NCBI GenBank assembly: GCA_031260865.1 | Contig: JAISKQ010000167.1 | Span: 1-18,750, forward strand | DNA length: 18,750 bases | Origin: Prevotella sp. | GTDB lineage: Bacteria; Bacteroidota; Bacteroidia; Bacteroidales; Dysgonomonadaceae | Direction of reading: 5' to 3' | Part shown: one piece after another, positions 8,574 to 17,934 of the stretch | Layout: each line of letters begins with the position of its first letter | Position numbering within the stretch: the first letter of the stretch is position 1 | The notes under the pieces: model-generated | What the model saw: only the letters and a program-made list of their open reading frames with translations | Told to the model about the DNA's origin: nothing | Database searches by the model: none | Position numbers and translations under genes: made by a program

Positions 8574-9380
8574 TTATAATCCAAGTATCTTTTTCAGAGT
8601 CTTATATCCGCTTAGGCTTATCCGCACCTGCCCACCATTCTTTAACTTCAAGAGTTGGCTCTGTTTATCATAGAGTTCGATTTGGGCGATATAACCGATG
8701 TTGACAATACTGGAACGATGCACGCGGACGAATTTATCCGCGGGAAGCATGCTTTCAAAGGATTTCATTGTTTGCTCCTTCAGAAATTTACCTTTTGTGG
8801 AATGTATCATTACATAATCGCCCTCGGCTTGTAAGTATATTATTTCCGAAATCAATACGACATCTATCTTCTGACCATTTTTCACGGCTATAAACCCGAC
8901 CTTTTCTATATTCGCGGACGGCTTTCCCAATTTTATTTCTTCCGGCGTTTCTTCTCTTTCTTCTTCCAAATCTATCGCTGAAGGAGTATATATCTTCGTA
9001 TCAATTAAGACGGCAAAAGTATAAATCAAAAAGGCAAACACAATGCGTACTCCGATCGTTGGGAGAAAGGAATCCCATTCATTTGGTAGTAAGACATAGA
9101 GCGTCCCATACTCCAATCCTATCCAGCACACCACGAACAAAATCGCTAAAGCGCTGTGGTTTATAAGCCTTTGTCTAAGCTGAAACTGTGAAAAATGACT
9201 GTATTTCACTATGTTTTTCAGCAAGAATAATAAACCCGACAATATAAAGCCTGATATAACGGCATCCTTTATCAATGCCGATTCCAAGCCCTCCGTTATA
9301 GGCTTAAAAACCACATATATGACCACGCTTGTTAATAACGCGATAAACAGATATAGATAAATTGCCTGTCTATATTTCAT
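8574..9380 (-). CDS. Membrane-anchored LytTR-family transcriptional regulator
   Basis: 268 residues. The N-terminal half has four hydrophobic segments (about 7-26, 40-60, 74-95 and 106-127), after which a Glu-rich linker (IDLEEEREETPEEIKLGK) leads to a LytTR DNA-binding domain at about 160-268: DVVLISEIIYLQAEGDYVMI, then FLKEQTMKSFESML and FVRVHRSSIVNIGYIAQIE, then LKNGGQVRISLSGYKTLKK. There is no receiver domain and no kinase, so regulation would pass directly from membrane to DNA and not through phosphorylation of this protein. The upstream gene on the same strand encodes a LiaF-like membrane protein (115-bp gap), which suggests an envelope-sensing pair. The gap contains its own -7 box (9433-9440) and a 9-bp inverted repeat (9400-9430), so it may also be transcribed alone. 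Probable role: transcription control in response to envelope state; the target genes are unknown. Confidence 0.88.
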   Translation of the reverse strand: MKYRQAIYLYLFIALLTSVVIYVVFKPITEGLESALIKDAVISGFILSGLLFLLKNIVKYSHFSQFQLRQRLINHSALAILFVVCWIGLEYGTLYVLLPNEWDSFLPTIGVRIVFAFLIYTFAVLIDTKIYTPSAIDLEEEREETPEEIKLGKPSANIEKVGFIAVKNGQKIDVVLISEIIYLQAEGDYVMIHSTKGKFLKEQTMKSFESMLPADKFVRVHRSSIVNIGYIAQIELYDKQSQLLKLKNGGQVRISLSGYKTLKKILGL

Positions 9381-9399
9381 AGTTAAGTCACGAGTTACA

Positions 9400-9430
9400 A
9401 GAGTTCTATTTTACTCGTTTTTAGAACTCT
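9400..9430. repeat. Inverted repeat at the probable lytTR transcription start
   Basis: AGAGTTCTA (9400-9408) and TAGAACTCT (9422-9430) are perfect 9-nt inverted arms with a 13-nt spacer, lying just downstream of the lytTR -7 box on the minus strand. It could be an operator overlapping the start site or a 5' hairpin of the transcript. No T run follows on either side, so it is not a terminator. Confidence 0.6.
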
Positions 9431-9432
9431 AT

Positions 9433-9440
9433 CAAACTTA
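9433..9440 (-). promoter_or_regulatory. Putative internal -7 box for the lytTR gene
   Basis: Reads TAAGTTTG on the minus strand (TAnnTTTG match), 52 bp upstream of the lytTR start and inside the gap after the LiaF-like gene. No -33 element is evident. Confidence 0.35.
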
Positions 9441-9495
9441 AATTCCAGTAAACTATTTACTACTGTTGATTATAATAAATAGCTCCGCGATTTCC

Positions 9496-10272
9496 TTAGT
9501 TTCTTATTTCTCCACTTCCAAATATACTATTTCCTTCGATAATAAGCAATGGCGTTGATTCAGTCGTCGGGTTGTTATCAATAGAATATCTTTTATCCTG
9601 AAACGAGCCTAACATGGTACTGCTTTTTATTTGCACAGACCAATCGGATGGGACATATATAATAAGGCTACCGAATACCGTATTAATTTCCATGTTGGCT
9701 ACACCATTTGCCGGTTTAGCCTTTCTAAGGTCTATAATCAGTTCGCCAAACACAGTGTTCAATTCCCCTCCTTGGAAATCCTGCGACAATATAATTTGCT
9801 CCGAGCTGCCGAATACCATATTTTTCTCAATATAATCACCGCTATTAATATCCCGTGATCTTCCGTCATGGTGGACATAAGTCCGGTCTCTCGGTTTAAG
9901 TGGGTGAAAATGACCTTTAATCAATAAAATACCGATTACGATTAATATAACAGGCCAGTATGTCTTAATATCTATATCGACTCTCCCGAAGTATTCAGGG
10001 AATACCTCGCACAAAGCAGGATACAGGAAAAAGACACCCACGCCTATTAATACGAGTCCGCTAATGTATTGCCTTTTTATCAACATCCACAACCCAATGA
10101 TTATTAAAATCATTTTCCATGAAATCACAATCGATTTATATTCCTTTGGGATTATGCCCAAGTTGAATAATAAAAAGATACTGCCAAAAATTATCAGGAA
10201 AAGAGCAAGCCCAGAACCATTACCTTTCCAACCTCTTTTGAAAAGATATTTTTCATTTGAATTTGTTTCCAT
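9496..10272 (-). CDS. LiaF-like transmembrane envelope-stress protein
   Basis: 258 residues. Four hydrophobic segments at about 20-40, 50-65, 70-88 and 103-120 (WPVILIVIGILLIKG) form a LiaF-type transmembrane domain. After a His/Arg-rich linker comes a C-terminal beta-repeat domain with repeated F-G motifs: KNMVFGSSEQIILSQDFQGG, ELNTVFGELIIDLRKA, INTVFGSLIIYVPSDW and GNSIFGSGEIRN. This is the pattern of the LiaF C-terminal domain (cell wall-active antibiotics response type), a right-handed beta-helix in related proteins. In Firmicutes LiaF holds the LiaRS system in check under cell-envelope stress; here no LiaRS is present and the downstream gene is a membrane LytTR regulator, so a similar gating role is inferred. 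The gene starts the minus-strand unit; a -7 box and a LytTR-type direct repeat lie upstream. Confidence 0.82.
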   Translation of the reverse strand: METNSNEKYLFKRGWKGNGSGLALFLIIFGSIFLLFNLGIIPKEYKSIVISWKMILIIIGLWMLIKRQYISGLVLIGVGVFFLYPALCEVFPEYFGRVDIDIKTYWPVILIVIGILLIKGHFHPLKPRDRTYVHHDGRSRDINSGDYIEKNMVFGSSEQIILSQDFQGGELNTVFGELIIDLRKAKPANGVANMEINTVFGSLIIYVPSDWSVQIKSSTMLGSFQDKRYSIDNNPTTESTPLLIIEGNSIFGSGEIRN

Positions 10273-10339
10273 AAAATGATGTTTTATAATTATTCATCTA
10301 ATTTTCAGAAATAAAGGTACATTCATAGATCGACACAAA

Positions 10340-10347
10340 CAAATATA
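10340..10347 (-). promoter_or_regulatory. Putative -7 promoter box of liaF-like-lytTR unit
   Basis: Reads TATATTTG on the minus strand, matching TAnnTTTG, 67 bp upstream of the LiaF-like start. Its upstream flank, where a -33 element would be, is taken up by the LytTR-type direct repeat. Confidence 0.5.
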
Positions 10348-10352
10348 AATCG

Positions 10353-10382
10353 ATGAACCAAGGTTATTTCCCGATGAACGGA
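10353..10382 (-). promoter_or_regulatory. Candidate LytTR operator: 9-12-9 direct repeat
   Basis: On the minus strand the far repeat reads TCCGTTCAT (10374-10382) and the near repeat TTGGTTCAT (10353-10361). They share GTTCAT (CGATGAAC at 10351-10358 and 10372-10379 on the plus strand) and are spaced by 12 bp, 21 bp start to start. LytTR proteins are known to bind two 9-bp direct repeats with a 12-bp gap, consensus [TA][AC][CA]GTTN[AG][TG]. The far repeat fits every position; the near one fits seven of nine. The pair lies directly upstream of the -7 box of the operon that encodes a LytTR protein. Confidence 0.6.
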
Positions 10383-10502
10383 TGATAAATCAGCTGTCAG
10401 TTTATAGATGCTGACTGTTGATTATTCATAAAGCTAATGACTTAAAATAATAAATTGAAAGTATTTTTACTTTTATTTTCTGTTTATATCAATAAAATAT
10501 CT

Positions 10503-10510
10503 TATATTTG
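10503..10510 (+). promoter_or_regulatory. Putative -7 promoter box of tyrosine phenol-lyase gene
   Basis: TATATTTG, a match to TAnnTTTG, 97 bp upstream of the tpl ATG. The implied leader of roughly 90 nt is long and AT-rich. No TTTG is present at the usual -33 distance. Confidence 0.4.
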
Positions 10511-10583
10511 TTGATATACATTATCTGATTTATCAAATAGATAGTCTATAATCTTAGCCTTTTATTTTTTTTTGACAAAATAG

Positions 10584-11990
<1,407 letters not shown>

Positions 11991-12001
11991 TATGAGCAGG
12001 A

Positions 12002-12036
12002 AGTATTGAGTATTGAGTATTAAGTATTAAGTTTTA
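12002..12036 (+). repeat. Heptamer tandem repeat (AGTATTR)n
   Basis: Five consecutive 7-bp units starting just after the tpl stop: AGTATTG, AGTATTG, AGTATTA, AGTATTA and a degenerate AGTTTTA. Further heptad units of the same type follow at 12059-12079 and again at 17781-17815. Confidence 0.75.
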
Positions 12037-12057
12037 GATATTAGGTGATTAGACAGT

Positions 12058-12111
12058 AAGTAATGAGTAGAAAGTTTTGATTTTTCAAATACCTACTACT
12101 CATTACTTTTT
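12058..12111 (+). terminator. Possible terminator/hairpin after tpl
   Basis: AAGTAATGAGTAG (12058-12070) and CTACTCATTACTT (12096-12108) are perfect 13-nt inverted arms around a 25-nt loop, with a short T run to 12111. The stem is AT-rich and the T run short, so termination may be weak. The arms are themselves heptamer repeats in opposite orientation. Confidence 0.4.
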
Positions 12112-12193
12112 ACTTGTGATTGACGACATCTTTTTTTACCTGTTTTTGTAACCTTTTGTAAAAAATATAGTCAAATATATAAATCTCGAATTT

Positions 12194-13564
12194 ATGAAAA
12201 GACTATTCTTTTACATTCTATCAGGACTGATATTTCCCTGTATTTGCCAAGGGCAAAACCTATCCGACTCGGTAACAACAGAATTAGGACGAATTATCGA
12301 GGGGTTTAAGGACAGGTATCAATCACCAGCGATAAGCGTGGCAATCGTTCACGACAAAGATATAATCTTCAGCCAATCGTTGGGATATACCGATCTGGAG
12401 CGTAAAACGCCTGCCGATGGAAATTCAAAATATCCGATTTTGTCCGTAACGAAAACGTTTACGGCGACAATGCTTATGCAGTTGAAAGAAAGAGGCATTG
12501 TGTCGCTCGATGATGACGCAATCAAATATGTGCCCGAATTGGAGGGTTCCAAAACCGGAACAACCTCGTTATTGCAACTGGCGACTCATACCGCCGGGCT
12601 TCCACGAAACACACAGGCGGATATTCTTTTCGCGGAAAAAGCGGATAAATGGATGGCGACCGAAACAGGAGATTCAACGTTGAGCATGTCTTCAAAAGAG
12701 GAGTTTCTGCAATCATTGAAATTCACAGAAACCGAATATCCTAAATACCAGTTGCGCGGCTATGGAGACAGGCGTTATTCCAATATGGGATATTCCATCT
12801 TGGGCATAGCGTTGGAAAGGGCGGCAAAAGATGATTTTGCCACATATATAATCAATAATATATGTAAACCTCTGGGGATGAACGACACCGGTTTTACCGA
12901 CGAACCCGGAATCCAACGTTTTCTCGCTAAAGGATATTGGTACAACGATAACCTGAAATCGTTTACAGAGACGCCTGTATTTGTACCCAACTCCGCTTTG
13001 TACGCAGGAGGTATGTACTCCACGGCGACAGACCTTGCCAAATTTATATGTTTCCAGTTTACGGATAATTCCACCGTCCTTTCCGATAACCACAAAGCGA
13101 TGATGCAAACTTTCAACATCGCGTGGAAACCGTCTTATCCGTTTGTATTGCATGAAGGTTCCATGCTGGGACATCGCGGCTTTATAGCGTTTAATACCGA
13201 ACTGAAGATAGGATGGGTCATACTGACAAACACAACCAACTTTGAGTTTTCTAAAATGCACAGTATGTTTAATCAACTAATCACACCCCTATACAACAAA
13301 AAAGCCGCCTTCAGCATCAACGAACTCGCGGGTGCTTACGAGCTGGTCGGAGGGTATGGCAACCTCGAAATTTACATAAAAGACGGAAATCTCTATTCTA
13401 CTTATTTGCAGGATATATTTCCCGATTGCCCATTGACCCCGCAGGGATATAACCGATTCAGTGTAAGGGGAAAATCGGCTTATAGTATCGGCTACGATTT
13501 TATTACGGATGTTTCCGGCAAGATTGTATTAAATCTGGGACAATTGATGTGGGTGAAAAAGTAG
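12194..13564 (+). CDS. Exported serine hydrolase of the class C beta-lactamase / PBP4* family
   Basis: 456 residues. A Sec signal peptide (MKRLFFYILSGLIFPCICQG, cleavage probably after residue 20) has no proper lipobox, so the protein is likely periplasmic. The catalytic triad of motifs is intact: SVTK at 84-87 (nucleophile S84, general base K87), YSN at 195-197 and HRG at 327-329 in place of the KTG box. The family motif HTAGLP is at 132-137. After the beta-lactamase domain (to about 360) a C-terminal beta-rich extension of about 90 residues follows, as in many Bacteroidetes serine hydrolases. HRG instead of KTG is usual for esterase- or peptidase-like members, so action on peptides, esters or D-amino-acid substrates is as likely as beta-lactam hydrolysis. 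It stands alone between tpl and purL; no ampR-like regulator is present. No clear TAnnTTTG box was found upstream. Confidence 0.9.
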   Translation: MKRLFFYILSGLIFPCICQGQNLSDSVTTELGRIIEGFKDRYQSPAISVAIVHDKDIIFSQSLGYTDLERKTPADGNSKYPILSVTKTFTATMLMQLKERGIVSLDDDAIKYVPELEGSKTGTTSLLQLATHTAGLPRNTQADILFAEKADKWMATETGDSTLSMSSKEEFLQSLKFTETEYPKYQLRGYGDRRYSNMGYSILGIALERAAKDDFATYIINNICKPLGMNDTGFTDEPGIQRFLAKGYWYNDNLKSFTETPVFVPNSALYAGGMYSTATDLAKFICFQFTDNSTVLSDNHKAMMQTFNIAWKPSYPFVLHEGSMLGHRGFIAFNTELKIGWVILTNTTNFEFSKMHSMFNQLITPLYNKKAAFSINELAGAYELVGGYGNLEIYIKDGNLYSTYLQDIFPDCPLTPQGYNRFSVRGKSAYSIGYDFITDVSGKIVLNLGQLMWVKK

Positions 13565-13610
13565 CCCCTTCAATCCCCAAAGTCAAAATTAAAGCATACG
13601 TAATCAATAA

Positions 13611-13637
13611 ACTATACAGACGCGGCACGCCTCGTCT
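13611..13637. repeat. Dispersed GACGCGGC-type palindromic repeat, copy 2
   Basis: ACTATACAGACGCGGCACGCCT, with AGACG (13618-13622) and CGTCT (13633-13637) as inverted arms. Related to 3771-3800 and likewise placed just downstream of a stop codon, here about 47 bp after the serine hydrolase gene. Confidence 0.6.
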
Positions 13638-13699
13638 CTTCTATTATCGGAAAAGTGCCGCTTTGCGAAAGTCCCCTTCGGAAATTTTAAAAATCACTC

Positions 13700-13727
13700 T
13701 AAATTCTTAATTATAAATTCTTAATTC
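13700..13727 (+). repeat. 14-bp tandem duplication in purL upstream region
   Basis: TAAATTCTTAATTA (13700-13713) is followed at once by TAAATTCTTAATTC (13714-13727), one mismatch. AT-rich spacer repeat; no regulatory role can be claimed. Confidence 0.7.
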
Positions 13728-13760
13728 ATATCATCCTATACTTATTTCACCTTTTTTCAT

Positions 13761-13768
13761 TAACTTTG
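13761..13768 (+). promoter_or_regulatory. Putative -7 promoter box of purL
   Basis: TAACTTTG, a match to TAnnTTTG, 50 bp before the purL ATG. The short leader contains a tandem ATTAACTTGRA duplication (13791-13812). No PurR-type operator or purine riboswitch aptamer is visible. Confidence 0.5.
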
Positions 13769-13818
13769 TCTGCCTATTATAGCGTCAAATATTAACTTGA
13801 AATTAACTTGGAATAAAT

Positions 13819-16800
13819 ATGGTTTCCTTCTTTCAAACCCCTTCTAAAAGCATTATTGCTGTTCAAACAAACTCGACACTTAACAATGACTTTATCCAAC
13901 GCCTGTCATGGGCTTTCAGCGAAGCCTCTTTGCTTGAAACGGATAAAATTTCCGGCTTTTTTGTCGGACCTCGCCGCGAAATGATTACTCCATGGAGTAC
14001 AAACGCGGTTGAAATAACTCAGAATATGGGTATTGAAGGCATTGTCCGTATCGAGGAATTTTTCCCTGTATCCGACAATAACGCAGAGCATGACCCTATG
14101 CTTCAGCGTGTGTATGATGGTCTGAATCAAGAGGTGTTTACGATAAATAAACAACCTGACCCGATTGTTGAAATTGATAATATTGAAGCATATAACAAGC
14201 AGGAAGGACTGGCTCTCAGCGAAGATGAAATTGAATACCTGAATAGCGTAAGTAACCGCCTTGGCAGAAAACTGACAGACAGTGAAGTTTTTGGCTTTTC
14301 GCAGGTAAATTCGGAACATTGCCGTCATAAAATTTTCAATGGAATATTCATTATCGACGGAGAAGAGAAAGAAAGTTCGCTGTTTAAACTGATAAAAAAG
14401 ACGTCCCAAATCAATCCGAATAAATTGGTTTCGGCATATAAGGATAATGTGGCATTCAATGCGGGACCCGAAATCGAACAATTTGCCCCAACCGATGGGG
14501 AAAAACCAAGTTATTTCCAGACGAAGACAATCAAATCGGTTATCTCGTTAAAAGCGGAAACACACAACTTCCCTACTACCGTCGAGCCTTTCAATGGCGC
14601 GGCGACAGGTTCGGGAGGCGAAATCCGCGACCGTCTTGGCGGAGGTAAAGCATCGTTGCCTATCGCGGGCACAGCCGTTTACATGACTTCCTATCCCCGC
14701 GCGAAAGCAGGAAAGGCTTGGGAAGAAGCGATACCCGAAAGACCTTGGTTATACCAAACTCCCGAAGAGATTCTGATAAAAGCGTCGAACGGAGCTTCCG
14801 ACTTTGGTAATAAATTTGGTCAACCGCTTATTTGCGGCTCGTTGCTTACATTTGAACATGAAGAAAACCGAAAAAATTTCGCTTACGATAAAGTAATCAT
14901 GCTTGCCGGCGGCGTTGGCTACGCGAACAAACGCGACGCGCTGAAAGGCGAACCAAAACCGGGCGAAAAGGTGGTCGTTCTCGGAGGAGATAATTACCGT
15001 ATCGGCATGGGCGGCGGAGCTGTTTCATCGGTGGATACAGGACAGTATTCGAGCGGAATAGAACTGAACGCCGTGCAACGCGCGAATCCGGAAATGCAAA
15101 AACGTACGGCAAATGTTATCCGCGCTTTAGCCGAATCGGATAACAACCCTATCGTATCTATCCACGACCACGGCGCGGGAGGACACCTGAACTGCTTGTC
15201 GGAACTGGTGGAAGCTACCGGCGGTAAGATCTATATATCCAAACTTCCGATAGGCGACCCTACCCTATCATCCAAAGAGATTGTGGGTAACGAAAGTCAG
15301 GAACGAATGGGATTGCTTATCCCCGAAGACGCCACGGAAAGAATCAAACATATTTCGGAGCGCGAACGTTCCCCTATATACGTTGTGGGCGAAACCACCG
15401 ATGATATGAAATTTGTCTTTGAACAGGCGGATGGCAAATGCCCTATCGACCTTAAATTAGAGGATTTCTTCGGAAAAGCTCCCCGCACAATCATGCGCGA
15501 CGAAACGATAGAAGAAACATATACCAACCCGGAATACGACTTATCCAAGTTGGAAGATTATATAAAGAATGTTTTACAGCTTGAGGCTGTCGCCTGTAAA
15601 GACTGGTTGACAAACAAAGTTGACCGCTCGGTGACAGGCAAGGTGGCTCGTCAGCAGACACAAGGTGAAATACAATTGCCGCTGAGCGACCTCGGCGCGG
15701 TCGCCCTCGACTATAAAGGGAAAGTAGGTATCGCTACATCTATCGGTCATGCTCCGCAGGCGGCGATGATTGATCCTGCCGCCGGTTCGATACTGGCTAT
15801 CGCGGAATCGCTGACAAATATAATTTTCGCTCCGATAGAAGACGGGCTTAAAGGTATATCATTGAGTGCTAACTGGATGTGGCCTTGTAAAAATCCGGGC
15901 GAAGACGCCCGCTTATATAAAGCGGTTGAAGCCTGTTCCGATTTTGCTTGTGAATTAGGCATAAATATCCCTACGGGAAAAGATTCGTTGTCAATGACGC
16001 AGAAATATGGAGACGACAAGGTTTATTCTCCCGGAACGGTTATTATTTCCGCCGCCGGCGAAGTAAAAAATATCCGAAAGATCGTATCTCCCGTATTAGC
16101 TTATATCAAAGGGACTTACCTCTATTACATCGATTTCTCTTTCGATACATTCAAATTGGGCGGTTCTGCTTTTGCCCAGACAATGAGCAAATTGGGCGAA
16201 GAAGCGCCGACAGTGACCGACGCTGAATATTTTAAGAATGCCTTTAACGCCGTTCAGGAACTGATTGATAGAGGGCTTATATTGGCAGGACATGATATTT
16301 CGGCGGGAGGTCTTGTTACCGCGATGTTGGAAATGTGTTTTGCAAATCCACAAGGCGGATTAGAAGCCCGTCTGGATAAACTTCATCATGCCGATTTGAT
16401 AAAAGTCTTGTTCTCCGAAAATCCGGGTATCCTTATTCAGGTGAAACATCATCATTTGGTGGAAAAAATACTGGATGATTACGGCATTGGCTTTGCTATC
16501 ATCGCCAGACCGATAGAAGAAAGGAAAATGGTTATTCAGAAAGACGCTTTCAGTCAAGAATTTAACATCGACGAACTTCGCGACGTTTGGTTCGAACCAT
16601 CCTATTTATTGGATAAAAAGCAATCCGGCGAAAAACCTGCCGCCGAACGGTTCGGGAATTATAAAAACCAACCGCTCCAATTTAAAATCAACCCTGCCTT
16701 TACCGGACGATTTTCCCAATTTGGCATCGAGCCGGATAGAAAGAACCAGACCGGCGTAAAGGCGGCTATTATCCGCGAAAAGGGAACAAATGGAGAACGC

Positions 16801-17505
16801 GAAATGGCTTATTCCCTGTATCTTGCCGGATTCGACGTGAAAGATGTGCACATGACAGACTTGGCGTCGGGCAGAGAAACGCTTGATGATATTAACCTGA
16901 TTGTTTTCTGCGGTGGGTTCTCTAATTCGGACGTCCTTGGTTCAGCGAAAGGCTGGGCGGGTAGTTTTATGTATAACGAGAAAGCCAAAGAAACATTACG
17001 GAAATTCTATCAACGTAAGGATACATTGAGCCTTGGCGTCTGCAACGGATGCCAGTTGATGATAGAATTAGGCTTGGTATATCCAGAGCATGATGTGAAA
17101 CCGAAGATGGAACATAATGCCTCGCGCAAATTTGAATCTACCTTTGTCAGTGTGGAGATTCCTGAAAACAAGTCGGTGATGTTCGGTTCTCTATCGGGCA
17201 GCAAACTCGGCATTTGGGTAGCGCATGGCGAAGGACGTTTTTCAATGCCTAAGACTGAATCGGAATATAATATTGTCGCCAAATATATTTATGATGAATA
17301 TCCGGGCAACCCGAACGGTTCGGATTACAATGTGGCGGGTGTTGTTTCCACGGATGGTCGTCATCTGGCGATTATGCCTCACTTGGAACGCTCTTTGTTC
17401 CCTTGGCAGTGCGGACATTATCCGTTTGAACGCCGTAAGGATGATTTCACTCCTTGGCTGGAAGCATTTGTGAACGCGTGCGAATGGATAAAGAAAGTTA
17501 ACTAA
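13819..17505 (+). CDS. purL: Phosphoribosylformylglycinamidine synthase, single-chain (large) type
   Basis: 1228 residues. Catalyses the fourth step of de novo purine synthesis: FGAR + glutamine + ATP to FGAM, glutamate, ADP and phosphate. The long form fuses an N-terminal PurS-like domain, a linker, the FGAM synthetase core with two repeated AIRS-like halves, and a C-terminal class I glutaminase. Visible motifs: SEHCRHK (about 168-174), KAETHNFPTTVEPFNGAATG with GSGGEIRDRLGGG after it (about 250-280), GGAVSSVDTGQYSSG, HDHGAGGH (about 450-457), HDISAGGLVTAMLEM in the second half, and in the glutaminase GGFSNSDVLG, nucleophile C1075 in LGVCNGCQLM and H1188/E1190 in PHLERSLFPW. These fit E. coli PurL in order and length. 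The gene stands alone with its own promoter box and a strong terminator. Nothing is missing or unusual. Confidence 0.98.
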   Translation: MVSFFQTPSKSIIAVQTNSTLNNDFIQRLSWAFSEASLLETDKISGFFVGPRREMITPWSTNAVEITQNMGIEGIVRIEEFFPVSDNNAEHDPMLQRVYDGLNQEVFTINKQPDPIVEIDNIEAYNKQEGLALSEDEIEYLNSVSNRLGRKLTDSEVFGFSQVNSEHCRHKIFNGIFIIDGEEKESSLFKLIKKTSQINPNKLVSAYKDNVAFNAGPEIEQFAPTDGEKPSYFQTKTIKSVISLKAETHNFPTTVEPFNGAATGSGGEIRDRLGGGKASLPIAGTAVYMTSYPRAKAGKAWEEAIPERPWLYQTPEEILIKASNGASDFGNKFGQPLICGSLLTFEHEENRKNFAYDKVIMLAGGVGYANKRDALKGEPKPGEKVVVLGGDNYRIGMGGGAVSSVDTGQYSSGIELNAVQRANPEMQKRTANVIRALAESDNNPIVSIHDHGAGGHLNCLSELVEATGGKIYISKLPIGDPTLSSKEIVGNESQERMGLLIPEDATERIKHISERERSPIYVVGETTDDMKFVFEQADGKCPIDLKLEDFFGKAPRTIMRDETIEETYTNPEYDLSKLEDYIKNVLQLEAVACKDWLTNKVDRSVTGKVARQQTQGEIQLPLSDLGAVALDYKGKVGIATSIGHAPQAAMIDPAAGSILAIAESLTNIIFAPIEDGLKGISLSANWMWPCKNPGEDARLYKAVEACSDFACELGINIPTGKDSLSMTQKYGDDKVYSPGTVIISAAGEVKNIRKIVSPVLAYIKGTYLYYIDFSFDTFKLGGSAFAQTMSKLGEEAPTVTDAEYFKNAFNAVQELIDRGLILAGHDISAGGLVTAMLEMCFANPQGGLEARLDKLHHADLIKVLFSENPGILIQVKHHHLVEKILDDYGIGFAIIARPIEERKMVIQKDAFSQEFNIDELRDVWFEPSYLLDKKQSGEKPAAERFGNYKNQPLQFKINPAFTGRFSQFGIEPDRKNQTGVKAAIIREKGTNGEREMAYSLYLAGFDVKDVHMTDLASGRETLDDINLIVFCGGFSNSDVLGSAKGWAGSFMYNEKAKETLRKFYQRKDTLSLGVCNGCQLMIELGLVYPEHDVKPKMEHNASRKFESTFVSVEIPENKSVMFGSLSGSKLGIWVAHGEGRFSMPKTESEYNIVAKYIYDEYPGNPNGSDYNVAGVVSTDGRHLAIMPHLERSLFPWQCGHYPFERRKDDFTPWLEAFVNACEWIKKVN

Positions 17506-17532
17506 GCTCCCTTTCGGGGATGATAATCATAG

Positions 17533-17568
17533 GAGGTTGCCTCAATAACAGAGGCAGCCTCTTTTTTT
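17533..17568 (+). terminator. Rho-independent terminator of purL
   Basis: GAGGTTGCCTC (17533-17543) pairs with GAGGCAGCCTC (17551-17561) in an 11-bp stem with one G-U pair and a 7-nt loop, followed by seven Ts (17562-17568). It lies 28 bp after the purL stop. Confidence 0.93.
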
Positions 17569-17780
17569 ATAATCCGTACATAGACAGGGGTAAGCCGGAT
17601 TCTTGTGAAGGAATCTAAATTGCATCCTGCTCTAACCTGACAAATAATTTATAAAAGTTCGGGAAGGCTTGGAATTTATTCTGATTATGAGAGTTACGAG
17701 AAACGAGAAAAAAAATCATTTTTTGGGGACAAAAAACGCCTAAATATGTTATGTTTTAAAAACGAAATTATCTATATATG

Positions 17781-17815
17781 AGTTGGAAGTTTTGAGTAAT
17801 GAGTTTTAAGTAAAG
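17781..17815 (+). repeat. Heptamer tandem repeat (AGTWWTR-like)
   Basis: Five 7-bp units in register: AGTTGGA, AGTTTTG, AGTAATG, AGTTTTA, AGTAAAG. Same unit type as at 12002-12036, 5.7 kb away. Confidence 0.7.
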
Positions 17816-17858
17816 AGAATATGGAGAAAAAAGAGACAGAGAAAGCAGATGGAGAAAA

Positions 17859-17880
17859 GTGTTACTTTTGTCACCTTTTT
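17859..17880 (+). repeat. GTYAC-TTTT nonamer repeat copy D
   Basis: GTGTTACTTTTGTCACCTTT and two further Ts; two tandem units preceded by GAGAAAA. A frame opening at 17821 reads through it, but has no other support. Confidence 0.65.
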
Positions 17881-17934
17881 AAAGTTTTAAGAGTCTGTTT
17901 AAATTTTTATTGGTTCTATTTCATTATACTAACG

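Noticed and set aside
17590..17640. Antisense 3' end of RNase P RNA
   Set aside because: TAAGCCGGATTCT resembles the reverse complement of the conserved rnpB 3' end, but the conserved GAGGAAAGTCCGGGC part is absent from the following 400 bp, so a 13-nt likeness is not enough. A covariance search with the bacterial RNase P model would settle it.
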